Assembly (NCBI RefSeq): GCF_001889165.1 | Contig: NZ_CP016020.1 | Span: 620,001-684,000 of the forward strand | DNA from: Bacillus weihaiensis | GTDB lineage: Bacteria; Bacillota; Bacilli; Bacillales; Bacillaceae | Reading direction: 5' to 3' | Length of the DNA: 64,000 nucleotides | In this document: piece by piece, positions 38,547 through 49,176 of the stretch | How positions within the stretch are numbered: the stretch's first letter is position 1 | Layout of the letters: each line of letters begins with the position of its first letter | Program-made: the position numbers and the translations under genes | Notes under the pieces: generated by a model | The model's database searches: none | Told to the model about the DNA's origin: nothing | Seen by the model: only the letters and a program-made list of their open reading frames with translations

Positions 38547-39515
38547 GTGAAAAGGCCAAAAATCTTTATTACACGTAAATGTTCTGAACAACAACTACAG
38601 CCGTTATATGAAATAGCCGACGTAGATATGTGGCCAGAGGAAGAAATCCCTTGTCCTAGAGAATTACTACTTGAGAAGGCAGGAGACGCAGATGGCCTGC
38701 TGACTATGCTATCTGATTCGATTGATCAGGAATTATTAACAACTGCTAATAAATTAAAAGTTGTCGCTAACTTAGCGGTTGGTTTCGATAACATAGATGT
38801 TCAAGCAGCAAATGAAAATGGTGTGGTTGTTTGTAATACACCTGATATCTTAACGGATACAACAGCAGATTTAACCTTTGGACTTATTCTATCGACAGCT
38901 CGCAGGCTAATGGAGGCTGCAAATGTTGTAAAGAATGACCAGTGGAAAAGCTGGGGACCTTTACTATTAGCGGGACACGATGTTCATCATAAAACACTTG
39001 GAATTGTTGGCATGGGGAATATTGGACAAGCTGTGGCAAAAAGGGCTACAGGGTTTGAGATGAACATCCTTTATCATAATCGATCAAAAAATGAAGAGGC
39101 GGAACAAAGGCTTGGAGCGACATATTGTACATTTTATGAGCTTCTAGAAAAATCGGATTTTGTCGTCTGCCTAACACCTTTAACGACAGAAACGAAGGAG
39201 CTTTTTAATAAAGACGCATTCAATAAAATGAAGAAGTCTGCCATCTTTATTAATGTAAGTCGCGGGGCAGTTGTAAACGAAGAGGATTTATATGATGCTT
39301 TAGTTTCGGGTGAAATTGCAGGCGCAGGATTAGATGTGTTTCTTCATGAGCCAATTCCGTCCAGTCATCCGCTAGTAAGTCTACAAAATGTTGTGGCTTT
39401 ACCACATATAGGAAGTGCTAGCTATGAGACGAGATATGGCATGATGAACTTATGCGCGTCAAATATAGCTGCAGTACTTAACGGAAAGGATCCATATACT
39501 CCTGTGAGGTTATAA
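38547..39515 (+). CDS. D-2-hydroxyacid dehydrogenase (glyoxylate/hydroxypyruvate reductase type)
   Basis: A 322-residue NAD(P)-dependent dehydrogenase. The Rossmann motif is GIVGMGNIGQAVAKRA. Catalytic Arg is in INVSRGAVV, Glu in FLHEP and His in LPHIGSA. It would reduce glyoxylate or hydroxypyruvate. GAGGTGA lies eight bases before GTG 38547, which I take as start; a TTG at 38514 in frame is less well supported. It stands alone between yutH and the thr operon. Confidence 0.88.
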   Translation: MKRPKIFITRKCSEQQLQPLYEIADVDMWPEEEIPCPRELLLEKAGDADGLLTMLSDSIDQELLTTANKLKVVANLAVGFDNIDVQAANENGVVVCNTPDILTDTTADLTFGLILSTARRLMEAANVVKNDQWKSWGPLLLAGHDVHHKTLGIVGMGNIGQAVAKRATGFEMNILYHNRSKNEEAEQRLGATYCTFYELLEKSDFVVCLTPLTTETKELFNKDAFNKMKKSAIFINVSRGAVVNEEDLYDALVSGEIAGAGLDVFLHEPIPSSHPLVSLQNVVALPHIGSASYETRYGMMNLCASNIAAVLNGKDPYTPVRL

Positions 39516-39794
39516 GCAATATAGACTACATTCTTTCATAGATTCTTAGGTGTAGTTGTATGAAATCTAAGAATGAAACTTTGAAATAGCTGGTAACTCG
39601 GCTATTTCATTCATTTTCTCTATAAATGAGGAGCTTTTTTCATGAATGAGCCACAATTGATATCGCTTACATAAAAAAACTGAAAATTCACCCTTGTAAA
39701 ACAGTTCCAACCATCTTATAATGACAAATATATCATTAGTGTCTTTTAAGGAGAAACATTTGTATTTTATAGACGTACAAAAAGGAGTGGTATC

Positions 39795-41093
39795 GTGGAA
39801 TCAATTCAGGTGGGACTATTAGGTCTAGGTACAGTTGGAAGTGGTGTTGTAAAGATTATCGAAGACCACCAGGACAAATTAATGCATCAAGTTGGTTGTC
39901 CAGTTAAAGTAACAAAGATTCTTGTGAAAGATTTGGAAAAATCTCGACAAGTTGAAATAAAGAAAGAAATGCTTACAACAAACGTAGAAGATGTTATATA
40001 TAATCCTGATATAGATGTAGTGATTGAAGTAATGGGTGGAGTAGAAGAAACTCGCCATCACTTAATTGGAGCGTTACAAGCGAAGAAGCATGTCGTAACT
40101 GCTAATAAGGATTTAATGGCGGTGTATGGAACAGAACTTCTTTCCATTGCGACTGAAAATGGGTGTGACTTATTCTATGAAGCGAGTGTTGCTGGTGGAA
40201 TTCCTATTCTTCGTAGTTTAGTAGATGGTTTAGCTTCAGATCGTATTACGAAAATGATGGGGATTGTGAACGGAACTACGAACTTCATTTTAACTAAAAT
40301 GTCGAAATTCGGTAGTGCATACGATGCAGTGTTAAAAGAAGCGCAAGACTTAGGCTACGCGGAGTCCGATCCAACTTCAGACGTTGAAGGCCTGGATGCC
40401 GCAAGAAAAATGGCGATACTTGCTAGACTTGGCTTTTCTATGCATGTAGATTTAGAGGACGTGCAAGTGAAAGGAATTTCGAATGTAACGGATGACGATA
40501 TAAGCTATAGCAAACGATTAGGCTATACAATGAAGTTAATCGGGATTGCTCAGCGCGAGAATGGGAAAATTGAAGTAGCGGTAGAACCCACATTACTTCC
40601 AGAATCCCATCCACTAGCGTCTGTAAACGACGAATTTAACGCTGTCTATGTGTATGGAGAAGCTGTAGGTGAGACTATGTTCTATGGCCCAGGTGCTGGA
40701 AGTCTTCCAACGGCCACTGCGGTTGTTTCGGATGTAGTCGGTGTGATGAAGAATATGAGGCTCGGAGTAAATGGAAGAAGTGCCGTAGCCCCTCAATTTG
40801 AAAAACAATTAAAAAGTGAAGAACATATTTACGCACAGCATTTCCTCCGTATTCGTGCAAAAGATCAGGTTGGTGCTTTTTCGAACATTACCTCTCTATT
40901 TTCAGAAAAAGGGGTTAGCTTTGAAAAAATTCTTCAACTTCCGATTAAAAATAGTAATCTAGCTGAAATTGTGATCGTGACACATAAAGCATCGAAGAGA
41001 GATTTTGATCAGATTTTACAACGATTAAATGATTTGCCAGTAGTTGATGAAGTGAAAAGTACTTATCGAGTAGAAGGGAACGGATTCGTATGA
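39795..41093 (+). CDS. hom: Homoserine dehydrogenase
   Basis: A 432-residue enzyme that reduces aspartate semialdehyde to homoserine, the branch point to threonine and methionine. The NAD(P) motif [33 protein letters not shown] and the catalytic lysine region are present. The last 80 residues form an ACT domain, likely for threonine feedback. The start is GTG 39795 after AAAGGAGTGG. It is the first gene of hom-thrC-thrB; ATGA overlap with thrC. Confidence 0.96.
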   Translation: MESIQVGLLGLGTVGSGVVKIIEDHQDKLMHQVGCPVKVTKILVKDLEKSRQVEIKKEMLTTNVEDVIYNPDIDVVIEVMGGVEETRHHLIGALQAKKHVVTANKDLMAVYGTELLSIATENGCDLFYEASVAGGIPILRSLVDGLASDRITKMMGIVNGTTNFILTKMSKFGSAYDAVLKEAQDLGYAESDPTSDVEGLDAARKMAILARLGFSMHVDLEDVQVKGISNVTDDDISYSKRLGYTMKLIGIAQRENGKIEVAVEPTLLPESHPLASVNDEFNAVYVYGEAVGETMFYGPGAGSLPTATAVVSDVVGVMKNMRLGVNGRSAVAPQFEKQLKSEEHIYAQHFLRIRAKDQVGAFSNITSLFSEKGVSFEKILQLPIKNSNLAEIVIVTHKASKRDFDQILQRLNDLPVVDEVKSTYRVEGNGFV

Positions 41094-42151
41094 TGTGGAA
41101 AGGTTTAATTCAAGAATTTGCAGAATTTTTACCCGTAACAGAAAATACACCAAAATTAACATTGCAGGAAGGGAATACTCCGCTTATTCACTTACCGAAG
41201 CTGTCTGAGAAACTAGGCGTTGAATTGTATGTGAAAACAGAAGGAACGAATCCAACTGGCTCTTTTAAGGATCGAGGTATGGTGATGGCTGTTGCGAAGG
41301 CGAAGGAAGAAGGCAGTGATACAGTCATTTGTGCTTCTACAGGTAACACGTCAGCTGCAGCGGCAGCCTATGCAGCAAGGGCGAATATGAAATGTATCGT
41401 GCTAATTCCTGATGGAAAGATTGCCTTTGGTAAATTGGCACAAGCTGTTATGTATGGAGCTGAAATTTATGCCATTCAAGGGAACTTTGATCATGCGTTA
41501 ACTATGGTTCGTAACATAAGCGAAAAATTACCTATTACTCTAGTAAACTCTGTTAATCCTTATCGGATTGAAGGGCAAAAAACAGCTGCGTTTGAAGTTT
41601 GTGAGCAGCTTGGAAGTGCTCCTGACTATTTAGCTATTCCTGTTGGAAATGCAGGGAATATAACGGCCTATTGGAAAGGTTTCAAAGAATATCATGAAAA
41701 GAAACAAACAGGCCTTCCTATCATTCACGGCTTCCAGGCTGAAGGTGCTGCTGCAATTGTTAGGGGAGAGCCAATTGCTAATCCAGAGACAGTAGCAACT
41801 GCGATTCGAATTGGGAACCCTGCCAGCTGGGAAACAGCGGTGAGGGCGAAAGAAGAATCAGGTGGCAAAATTGATTCTGTAACGGATGAAGAAATCTTAG
41901 AAGCGTATCAGTTAATTGCTCGAGAAGAAGGAGTATTCGCAGAACCAGGCTCTTGCGCATCTATCGCGGGTTTAATTAAGCATCGTAAGCTAGGTTTAAT
42001 TAAAGAAGGCAGTAAAGTAGTTGCAGTTCTCACAGGTAATGGATTAAAGGATCCAAATACAGCAATTGATGTTTCTGAAATTAAGCCTATTGTATTACCA
42101 AATGATGAAGAAATCTTTTTACAGCAATTAAATGGAGTTACGGTTCAATGA
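41090..42151 (+). CDS. thrC: Threonine synthase
   Basis: A PLP enzyme of 353 residues converting O-phosphohomoserine to threonine. The PLP lysine is in [11 protein letters not shown]; the phosphate-binding loop is VGNAGNIT, and [18 protein letters not shown]-type sequence follows the lysine. Two ATG codons lie in line (41090 and 41093); the second gives 352 residues, starting MWKGL. It overlaps hom and thrB by four bases each, so the three genes are coupled. Confidence 0.96.
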   Translation: MMWKGLIQEFAEFLPVTENTPKLTLQEGNTPLIHLPKLSEKLGVELYVKTEGTNPTGSFKDRGMVMAVAKAKEEGSDTVICASTGNTSAAAAAYAARANMKCIVLIPDGKIAFGKLAQAVMYGAEIYAIQGNFDHALTMVRNISEKLPITLVNSVNPYRIEGQKTAAFEVCEQLGSAPDYLAIPVGNAGNITAYWKGFKEYHEKKQTGLPIIHGFQAEGAAAIVRGEPIANPETVATAIRIGNPASWETAVRAKEESGGKIDSVTDEEILEAYQLIAREEGVFAEPGSCASIAGLIKHRKLGLIKEGSKVVAVLTGNGLKDPNTAIDVSEIKPIVLPNDEEIFLQQLNGVTVQ

Positions 42152-43062
42152 AAGAAGGAGACATGTTAAAAATATCTGTTCCAGGGAGTACTGCCAACTT
42201 GGGACCAGGCTTTGATTCAGTAGGGCTTGCTCTAGGAAAGTATTTAACTCTTGAGGTCAAACAAGCTGATAATTTTGTCTTTATCCCTATGACAGAGGAT
42301 GTAAAGGGAATACCTACTAATGAGAGCAATCTTATTGCGCAGATTGCCTTAAAAGTAGCATCTCTTTACAATCGCCAATTACCACAATGTGAAGTAAAAG
42401 TGTGGAGTGATATTCCTATGGCAAGGGGAGTAGGAAGTAGTGCAGCTGCTATTATTGCAGGTATTGAACTTGCTAATCAACTTTGTGATCTTAACTTATC
42501 AGAGGATGAGAAGCTAAGATTTGCAAGCCTTGAAGAGGGACATCCAGATAATGTGGGTGCATCCTTATATGGAGGTCTTGTTATTGGTTTACATGAACAA
42601 AATCAAACAGAACTTGTTAGATTAACCGAAGTAGAGGTTGATTGTGTACTCGTTATACCTAAGTATGAAGTATTGACAAGTGATGCCAGAAATGTTCTCC
42701 CTCAGATGCTTACCTATAAATCTGCTGTAGAAGCAAGTGCAGTCAGTAATATGTTAGTAGCGGGTCTTTTATCAAATAATTGGAATTTAGTCGGAAAAAT
42801 GATGCAAAAGGACCTTCTTCATCAACCATATCGCTCGGAGCTCATTCCTGAGATTCAGCTTGTTCAGGAAAAGGTGAAAAAATTCGGTGCGTATGGATCT
42901 GCACTTAGTGGAGCTGGACCAACTGTCATCTCTTTTGTTGAAAAAGGGCAGGGAGAAGAACTAGCTTCCTATCTTTCAAACGAATTTGTAAATTGTCAAG
43001 TTGAGCATGTTGCAATAGACCTACAAGGATGTAGAGTAGAACAAATTCAACGTGTGAAGTGA
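42148..43062 (+). CDS. thrB: Homoserine kinase
   Basis: A GHMP-family kinase of 304 residues. Motif 1 is [17 protein letters not shown], the ATP loop is [13 protein letters not shown], and motif 3 is [15 protein letters not shown]. It phosphorylates homoserine for ThrC. The start overlaps the thrC stop (ATGA). An internal ATG at 42163 is close behind AAGGAG but too near it. It is the last gene of the operon. Confidence 0.95.
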   Translation: MKEGDMLKISVPGSTANLGPGFDSVGLALGKYLTLEVKQADNFVFIPMTEDVKGIPTNESNLIAQIALKVASLYNRQLPQCEVKVWSDIPMARGVGSSAAAIIAGIELANQLCDLNLSEDEKLRFASLEEGHPDNVGASLYGGLVIGLHEQNQTELVRLTEVEVDCVLVIPKYEVLTSDARNVLPQMLTYKSAVEASAVSNMLVAGLLSNNWNLVGKMMQKDLLHQPYRSELIPEIQLVQEKVKKFGAYGSALSGAGPTVISFVEKGQGEELASYLSNEFVNCQVEHVAIDLQGCRVEQIQRVK

Positions 43063-43116
43063 AAAAACAGTGAGGCACTTGGACACTAAACGGTGGTGTA
43101 TATGTGTCTCCATACG

Positions 43117-43155
43117 AAAGAACCGCTCACTAATATGGATGTGAGTGGTTCTTTT
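43117..43155 (+). terminator. Terminator of hom-thrC-thrB
   Basis: AAAGAACCGCTCAC pairs with GTGAGTGGTTCTTT (one G-U), ten-base loop, T residues. Confidence 0.85.
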
Positions 43156-43332
43156 ATGGTTTAAGGTAGGATAAAATGGAGCGATTGTGAAAAAAGTACT
43201 TCAACATCCAGCTCTTGAAGTCGGAGGTTTTTGCAAAAAAGTCAGATGCCTACCCTAAAAGAGCAACCCGTGTATGTACAGTCGTTGCTCAGGAGGTCCC
43301 ACTTTTGTTTAAGGAACGGATCTGTCAGCTAA

Positions 43333-43366
43333 AAAAATGGACTAACCATACGGTTAGCCCATTTTG
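43333..43366 (-). terminator. Terminator of yutI
   Basis: On the minus strand: AAAATGGGCTAACC and GGTTAGTCCATTTT pair (one mismatch) around a four-base loop, followed by T residues. Confidence 0.8.
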
Positions 43367-43375
43367 CTATTGCTA

Positions 43376-43615
43376 TTAAAATACTTGTTCTACTTCGATA
43401 ATACCAGGTACTTCTTCTAAAAGTGCACGCTCGATACCTGCTTTTAATGTAATTGTTGAACTTGGGCAGCTACCGCAAGCGCCTAGTAAGCGAAGCTTTA
43501 CAATCCCATCTTCAACATCTACTAATTCACAATCTCCTCCATCACGAAGTAAAAATGGACGTAGTTTATCTAATACCTCTTGGACTTGATCGAAAATTGT
43601 TGTTTCAGTAGTCAT
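43376..43615 (-). CDS. yutI: NifU C-terminal-like Fe-S protein YutI
   Basis: A 79-residue NfU domain. The cysteines C47 and C50 in [14 protein letters not shown] bind a [4Fe-4S] cluster at a dimer interface in this family and deliver it to target enzymes. The N-terminal [14 protein letters not shown] is typical. AAAGGAG before ATG. It adds to the Suf system (10-15 kb) and YutM (57.2 kb) in iron-sulfur delivery. It is divergent from yuzD. Confidence 0.93.
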   Translation of the reverse strand: MTTETTIFDQVQEVLDKLRPFLLRDGGDCELVDVEDGIVKLRLLGACGSCPSSTITLKAGIERALLEEVPGIIEVEQVF

Positions 43616-43896
43616 ATAATCAAACTCCTTTCTTTCCTTATCTTATATTATATTGGAAATACAAGAAAAAATCTAATTGGATGAACCAATCTCATGACCA
43701 ATTTTTTCATATTTGACTTGAAGGCAGAGTTTTTAATCTAGTACATATCTTGTGTGGATGTCAAACTAATCGCCTTGAGCTTTTCTAATCTTACCATATT
43801 TCACTCTATAGAAAAATGGTATTTGTTTGGAGTGAAGGATGGAACTTTTTATTTAATTCGAATACAATGAAGAAAAACAGACTGTGGGTGAAGAGA

Positions 43897-44223
43897 GTGA
43901 AAAACGTAGAAATTAATGTGTATGGTGCAGAGGTTTTATGTCCAAGTTGTGTAAACTTACCTTCAGCTAAAGAAACCTATGAATGGCTTGAGGCGGCACT
44001 ATCTAGAAAGTATGAAGGTCAAGCTTTTCATATAACCTATATAGATATCCATCAACCCCAAGAGAACCAAGAAAAACAGGAGATGGCTGATAAGATCTTA
44101 GCGGATGAATTCTTTTACCCTCTAGTAGTAATTGAAGGTGAAGTGGTGGGAGAAGGAAGTCCTAGATTGAAGAAAATCTATGAGGTGATGGAAAAGCACG
44201 GATACATAAGTGTGATAAGTTAA
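43897..44223 (+). CDS. yuzD: DUF1462 thioredoxin-fold protein YuzD
   Basis: A 108-residue DUF1462 protein starting at GTG 43897. It has a thioredoxin-like pattern with VYGAEVLCPSCVNLPSAKET (CPSC) and a cis-proline-like FYPLVVIEG. GGTGA about five bases upstream supports this start; the frame extends to 43816. In B. subtilis yuzD is beside yutI as here. The redox partner is unknown. Confidence 0.85.
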   Translation: MKNVEINVYGAEVLCPSCVNLPSAKETYEWLEAALSRKYEGQAFHITYIDIHQPQENQEKQEMADKILADEFFYPLVVIEGEVVGEGSPRLKKIYEVMEKHGYISVIS

Positions 44224-44278
44224 GCAGCTGTCGAATGAGCCTTTGGAACATAAACATAAAGACGATGTGAATAAAATA

Positions 44279-44311
44279 TAAAGAAGCAGATTATTTATCT
44301 GCTTCTTTATT
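44279..44311. terminator. Bidirectional terminator yuzD/yutJ
   Basis: AAAGAAGCAGA/TCTGCTTCTTT stem between convergent genes. Confidence 0.85.
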
Positions 44312-44340
44312 ATGGATGGAATAAGACTGACTAATAGCCA

Positions 44341-45408
44341 TTACCCGTTATGATATTTGTACATCCATAGGACTCCAGATTTAAGTAGTCGTGGTACACG
44401 TCCCATTAATGGACGATCATTCACAAGTCCAAAGCCTTGCTTCTTTCCTAATGAGCCTAAAACACCCTTTAGTTTAAATGGTGGGAATGATTCAGGAAGA
44501 GGTTCATTATTCCATTTTTTTTGCAATACCTGCACAATTTGCTCAGCCTGTGCTTCAGCAAGCTGTGCACTAGGAGCATGAGGTAAACTGGCACAATCAC
44601 CTACAACGAATACATCTTCATGAGTGGAAATATAATGCTGTGTTGTTAAGACAACACGTCCTTGATTATCCTTCTCAACTGGTAGATCTCGAACAACTTT
44701 GTTTGGCTGAATACCAGCTGTCCAGACGATGACGTCACATTCAAATGGTTGATCATGGTTGTAAACAATATTAGGTTCTACCTTTGTAATGTTGGCTTCA
44801 CTAATAATCTCAACACCATGCTCAGTAAACCATTTCTCCACGTAGCTGCTTAACCGCTCTGGGAAGCTTGATAGGATATGCTTACTTCTGTCAAATAGCT
44901 TTATGTTTAAGTCTTTACGGCTTTCTCTAAGCTCACTAGCGAGCTCCACCCCACTTAAACCAGCCCCTACAATCCCAACAGTTGCACCAGCACATAAATT
45001 ATTTAATTTTGTATAGGTGTCTCTAGATTGATCGATTGTCTGAATGCTATTAGTATATTCATAAGCACCAGGAACATTGTGGTATTTATCCTCACAGCCC
45101 AAACCGATAATAAGGTCATCATAATAGACTGGATCTTCGTCTTCAAAAATGACTTTCTTTTCTTCAAGATCAACAGAAGAGACAGTTCCATACTTCGCAT
45201 GAAGTCTAGGATGCTCAGGGAAAGATACACGAATGTGATGGTCGGAAATCGTACCAGCAGCTAATGCATAGTACTCTGTTTTCAGACAGTGATAAGGATT
45301 TTTATCAATTAATGTAATTTGAACATCATCTGGCAATTGATTAGGTAGTAAACGAAGTAAAACGCGCATACCTCCGTAACCTCCGCCAAGGATCACTAGG
45401 TTTTTCAT
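44341..45408 (-). CDS. yutJ: NAD(P)/FAD-dependent oxidoreductase YutJ
   Basis: A 355-residue type II NADH dehydrogenase-like flavoprotein. The FAD motif is VILGGGYGGMRVL, the second NAD(P) motif is VGIVGAGLSGVELASEL, and the third FAD block is VFVVGDCASLPHAPSAQ. It lacks the longer C-terminal membrane-binding part of canonical NDH-2. The electron acceptor is unknown. It shares ancestry with the yumB-type gene at 58.1 kb. Confidence 0.88.
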   Translation of the reverse strand: MKNLVILGGGYGGMRVLLRLLPNQLPDDVQITLIDKNPYHCLKTEYYALAAGTISDHHIRVSFPEHPRLHAKYGTVSSVDLEEKKVIFEDEDPVYYDDLIIGLGCEDKYHNVPGAYEYTNSIQTIDQSRDTYTKLNNLCAGATVGIVGAGLSGVELASELRESRKDLNIKLFDRSKHILSSFPERLSSYVEKWFTEHGVEIISEANITKVEPNIVYNHDQPFECDVIVWTAGIQPNKVVRDLPVEKDNQGRVVLTTQHYISTHEDVFVVGDCASLPHAPSAQLAEAQAEQIVQVLQKKWNNEPLPESFPPFKLKGVLGSLGKKQGFGLVNDRPLMGRVPRLLKSGVLWMYKYHNG

Positions 45409-45854
45409 AGTAGATACCCCTTTTTCCCCACGTTTTTAAAAGATGGCTTTTTCATATAGAGAAAGATTGTCTTATTAAAAAAGCTTAGTTTAGTAGCATG
45501 ATAAGATTATTATAACGAAAAAATAAGGACATGTGTTTACTATTAAAAAAGATCTTTTTATTAAGATAGGGACCTTTTTAATTGGAAATCCTCTCAGTGT
45601 GAATATGAGTAATAATAGATGCTTACCATGCAATTATGATAAAATATAATTCAAAATTCCATACAAAAGTATAACGAATTTCCTATAGAACCTCAACACA
45701 TTATTGAAAAAAACGTTTTCTTTTATTTTAAATTTTAACATACATTCTTTAGGTGTAACATAATCAAGATGTTTCCTTTTTTAAAGAGGAAAAGAATTTA
45801 AATTGACTGAAATCATATAAGGAATTAAGATAGAAAAAGTAGAGAGGTGGGAAA
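45409..45854. other. Divergent spacer yutJ/yuzB
   Basis: About 450 very AT-rich bases. A loose inverted repeat (ATTAAAAAAGATC, GACCTTTTTAAT) lies at 45542-45582. No ORF or known regulatory element is seen. Confidence 0.4.
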
Positions 45855-46091
45855 ATGAAGCCAATAATTGAATTCTGTATTAGCAACTTAGCTAATGGCT
45901 CACAATCAGCATTGGAGAAGCTTGAGAAAGATCCAAATTTAGATATTATTGAATATGGCTGCCTAAGCTATTGTGGGAAATGTAGCCAATCTTTATTTGC
46001 ACTTGTAAATGGAGAAATTGTTACAGGTGAAGATCCTGATGCTCTTGTTGAAAACATATATACTCATTTGGATGAAAATCCAATGTTTTAA
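45855..46091 (+). CDS. yuzB: DUF1450 protein YuzB
   Basis: A 78-residue DUF1450 protein. Cysteines C8, C36, C40 and C43 ([14 protein letters not shown]) are conserved and could hold a metal or Fe-S cluster. Function unknown. Site GAGAGGTGGG before ATG 45855; own terminator follows. The position next to yutJ matches B. subtilis. Confidence 0.88.
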   Translation: MKPIIEFCISNLANGSQSALEKLEKDPNLDIIEYGCLSYCGKCSQSLFALVNGEIVTGEDPDALVENIYTHLDENPMF

Positions 46092-46098
46092 TTAGATG

Positions 46099-46129
46099 AA
46101 AGACCATCCATTCCGGATGGTCTTTTTTT
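46099..46129 (+). terminator. Terminator of yuzB
   Basis: AAAGACCATCC/GGATGGTCTTT stem with five-base loop and seven T residues. Confidence 0.92.
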
Positions 46130-46335
46130 AAGGCTATTTTCGTATAGATAGTAGACTTAATTACCTGATGATTAATACCTAAAGCTAGTCACTATCTATT
46201 CGTTTTTATAAGTAATCATTCCTGTTTTTGCTTTGTAAAGAATGAATTTACAATCTACTAGATTTTTCTTTACAAATACATGCTATTTTTTGGTAGTACG
46301 ATAGCGGTCAAAAAAGCGAGTATAGGAGGATTTTT

Positions 46336-47469
46336 ATGAAGAAGTTTGGAAAATTTAGTTACGCATTTATTTTGATCTTGGCACTATTTGTCTCTGGTAT
46401 CTCCTTTGCATCAACGAATGCAGCTAGCTCTCTATCAGTATCTCAAGCTCTACAAGTACAAAATAATTCCATTCAAACAGTGGAAGGGTACGTGGTAGGA
46501 AAACCAAATTCATCAACAACAGTAGAAACAAGCCAATTTTCAGACGACTACGCTTTAGCTATCGCTGATCATGTAAGTGAAAAAAGCACATCTAACATGC
46601 TATATGTCCAAATACCTTCTCAATTTAGAGCAGGATTTGGTTTGAAAAGTAACCCAAGTTTAATGGGCAAAAAGGTTAAAGTAACTGGTAATCTAACATC
46701 CTATTATTCTCACGCTGGTCTAAAAAATACGACTACCATGACTCTTGTATCTTCCGGAGGCACGTCAGGAGAGTCATCTAGTAATCTTGACTCTTATTAT
46801 CAAACGGCTACAGGAAAAACAGGCTCTGCTTTAAAATCAGCTCTACATACTATTATTGATGATCACAATGAGATCTCCTACGACAATGTATGGGAAGCAT
46901 TACGAAATACAGATGAAGATCCTACTAATTCAAACAATGTAATCTTGCTTTATACAGGGCGTTCTCAAAGCAAAACATCTAACGGTACAGGAGTTGATTC
47001 TTGGAATCGCGAACATGTCTGGGCAAAATCACATGGTGACTTTGGAACAACGATGGGAGCAGGCACAGACCTTCATCATTTGCGTCCAACAGATGTAACG
47101 GTAAACAGTTCAAGAGGAAACAAAGATTTTGATAATGGTGGAACAGCTCAAAAAGAAGCACCAGATACCTATGCGGACAGCGATTCTTGGGAGCCAAGAG
47201 ATGAAGTAAAAGGTGATGTTGCGAGAATGATTTTCTATATGGCTGTACGCTATGAAGGAGATAGCGGAGAATTAGATCTTGAAGTAACAGAAACTGTAAA
47301 TAACGGATCTGCACCACTACATGGAAAATTATCAACATTATTAGAGTGGCATGTTCAAGATCCAGTAGATGACTTCGAACGTAATAGAAACAATGAAATC
47401 TATACAAATTATCAATATAATCGAAACCCATTTATTGATCATCCTGAATGGGTAGATCTTATTTGGTAA
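46336..47469 (+). CDS. Secreted endonuclease I/extracellular ribonuclease with N-terminal accessory domain
   Basis: A 377-residue exported protein. The signal peptide ends near ASTNAASS (about residue 31). Residues 35-135 form an OB-like domain (VEGYVVGKPNSSTTVETSQF, GKKVKVTGNLTSYY) of the DUF6359 kind that accompanies secreted nucleases. Residues about 155-377 are endonuclease I/Bsn: WNREHVWAKSHG carries the catalytic His, and DLHHLRPTD and NSSRGNKDF follow. It would degrade RNA or DNA outside the cell. AGGAGG precedes the ATG. B. subtilis Bsn lacks the N-terminal domain. Confidence 0.9.
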   Translation: MKKFGKFSYAFILILALFVSGISFASTNAASSLSVSQALQVQNNSIQTVEGYVVGKPNSSTTVETSQFSDDYALAIADHVSEKSTSNMLYVQIPSQFRAGFGLKSNPSLMGKKVKVTGNLTSYYSHAGLKNTTTMTLVSSGGTSGESSSNLDSYYQTATGKTGSALKSALHTIIDDHNEISYDNVWEALRNTDEDPTNSNNVILLYTGRSQSKTSNGTGVDSWNREHVWAKSHGDFGTTMGAGTDLHHLRPTDVTVNSSRGNKDFDNGGTAQKEAPDTYADSDSWEPRDEVKGDVARMIFYMAVRYEGDSGELDLEVTETVNNGSAPLHGKLSTLLEWHVQDPVDDFERNRNNEIYTNYQYNRNPFIDHPEWVDLIW

Positions 47470-47542
47470 GGCACTGTTCTAATATCTCTGAAGAACGAGC
47501 TTGCTGTGTGAGACACTAATCAAATAAGCGTAGAAATAACCA

Positions 47543-47597
47543 GGCATCCCCATTGCATTGATACAGCGTTGTTTCAATGCAATGGGGTGCCATTTTT
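47543..47597 (+). terminator. Terminator of the nuclease gene
   Basis: Long stem GGCATCCCCATTGCATTGA paired with TCAATGCAATGGGGTGCC, then ATTTTTAT. Confidence 0.85.
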
Positions 47598-48236
47598 ATC
47601 CTTCACCACTACCAGCTTTCAATTCAACGATATACCTAAAAGCTATTTCTTAGGAATGTATTGAGATTTCCCCTACAAGCTATCAATAACCTATCACCAA
47701 TTGTTTTTCGATACTCTAGCACTAAATACACGCAAATACACTATGTATTTCATTTAGAAAAATCCTAAGTGCCGAGATTTTCCGTAAAGAGCTGCTCTCT
47801 ATCTTGAGAGAGAGCAGCTCTTTACTTTCTTGCATACCGGGTATTTATGGATGGAAGATGTCTATATTCTGTGAATAAGTAAAATACCAACAATGTTATA
47901 GAAAGGAGCGTTTTAATAGAAAGCTATTCTCAGTGGGAGAGGATTGATGGCTAACTTGAATGAATCTTAAATCCAAAACAAACAGTTTTCTTCATCTTAA
48001 ACATGTTAATAAACAATACACGGTTAATAACATTCTTAAATGTAAAACAGATGATACATTGAAGTTGATTCACATAGTAACCTTTCAGACTATTTTTCTT
48101 GAAAGAGTAAGTACATATATCTAGGAGTATTGAAGTGTACCTGTTATTTTTAGATATTATTTACTATATAATTTCCAATCACTTTATTTATAATAAATAT
48201 GTATGTAAAAAATTAACATGAAAGTGAGTGAGTGGA
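47598..48236. other. Spacer before the LXG locus
   Basis: No gene supported. It has a perfect 17-bp hairpin at 47784-47800/47809-47825 with no proper T run, and AT-rich sequence where the toxin operon promoter should lie. Confidence 0.45.
47784..47825. terminator. Perfect 17-bp stem-loop
   Basis: GTAAAGAGCTGCTCTCT and its exact reverse complement around an eight-base loop. The tail is only CTTTCT, so termination is possible but not certain. No gene ends directly before it. Confidence 0.45.
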
Positions 48237-48941
48237 ATGAATGAAAAAATAAAGTTGAAAACACTCGCTATGGAAAAAGTGGCTCAAGTCATTGACTCTT
48301 TATCAAATGAAGCAAAGATTAGATATCGTGTGGCAATCAATGAGTTTGCAGATGTGTATCTTGATGATGAACTTGTCTTTCCAGAACTTTACTATGCTTA
48401 CAAGCAAGAGCGATCCTCCTACGAATTACAATGTACAAATGGAGATAAGATTATTTATAGAAGAGAACATAATGAGCACGTGATTCAGTTTGCACAAACA
48501 TATTTTTGTTTACCTGAGGAGCTTTTTGTCCTCCTTATTACTTCCTGTATGGAAATCATGAGAGAGGTGTTACCGCTAGGAACAGTAGTTGAACTTAACC
48601 CACTTCATTTTATTCCGGAACATCAAACGTCTTCACCTACCAAAGTTGTGATTACAAAACGTTTTATAGCACCAACAGGGTATCAAACGTATTTCCCTTA
48701 CGGTGGCTCTATTTACCCTGTAGGAGAAATGAAGAAAGATACAACGATCTATTTTACAGAGCCATTAATTACAAATGTGATCCATACTGGCTATAAAGAT
48801 GATATGGAAGAAGCCTTTCTTCTGCTTGTAAAAGAAGATTTTATTGTTCAAAAAAATATGAAGTCAATTGAATTTTCAGCACAAGATATGAAACGTCTTC
48901 AGCTTGAAATTGAGTCTAAGGAAAGAGCGGGTAAAAGGTAA
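48237..48941 (+). CDS. LXG-locus DUF4176 protein
   Basis: A 234-residue protein. The second half matches DUF4176 found in type VII toxin operons: LPLGTVVELNPLHFIPEH, then KVVITKRFIAPTGY, YFPYGGSIYPVG and a late GYKDDMEEAF. The first half looks like a separate helical module. DUF4176 proteins are thought to assist LXG effectors, but the role is not established here. The start may be ATG 48237 or GTG 48228. The stop overlaps the next ATG by one base. Confidence 0.72.
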   Translation: MNEKIKLKTLAMEKVAQVIDSLSNEAKIRYRVAINEFADVYLDDELVFPELYYAYKQERSSYELQCTNGDKIIYRREHNEHVIQFAQTYFCLPEELFVLLITSCMEIMREVLPLGTVVELNPLHFIPEHQTSSPTKVVITKRFIAPTGYQTYFPYGGSIYPVGEMKKDTTIYFTEPLITNVIHTGYKDDMEEAFLLLVKEDFIVQKNMKSIEFSAQDMKRLQLEIESKERAGKR

Positions 48942-49150
48942 TGGCACTTTATACGTCAGGCTTTTGTTATAACTTAGTTTCTGGGATTAGCTCGTCTTTG
49001 GAGGATGCCAAATATGAGATTAAGAAAAATTTTGAGCAAATGGACTTAGAAAATGCATCTGTTGAAGAAGAGATGAGAGAAATGATAGAAGAAATGATTG
49101 CAGAGATTGATCAATTACTTGCCACGATTCAATCTGTTCATTTTAGATAA
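48941..49150 (+). CDS. Small helical LXG-accessory protein
   Basis: Sixty-nine residues, mostly alpha-helical and acidic (SSSLEDAKYEIKKNFEQMDL; VEEEMREMIEEMIAEIDQLL). Its length and position resemble the small WXG100-like or DUF5082-type chaperones encoded before LXG toxins; it is shorter than B. subtilis YwqH. It probably binds the LXG helix bundle for export. Its start overlaps the previous stop. Confidence 0.7.
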   Translation: MALYTSGFCYNLVSGISSSLEDAKYEIKKNFEQMDLENASVEEEMREMIEEMIAEIDQLLATIQSVHFR

Positions 49151-49176
49151 AAAGTTGGTAGAGAGGAGTTTACGTA

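Noticed and set aside
39582-39615. Hairpin GAAATAGC/GCTATTTC after the dehydrogenase gene
   Set aside because: Stem is present but the T run is poor; not listed as a terminator. No T-box or other leader for the thr operon is visible.
47784-47825. CRISPR-like or small RNA element
   Set aside because: A single palindrome; no repeat-spacer periodicity anywhere in the window and no promoter signals that would support an RNA gene.
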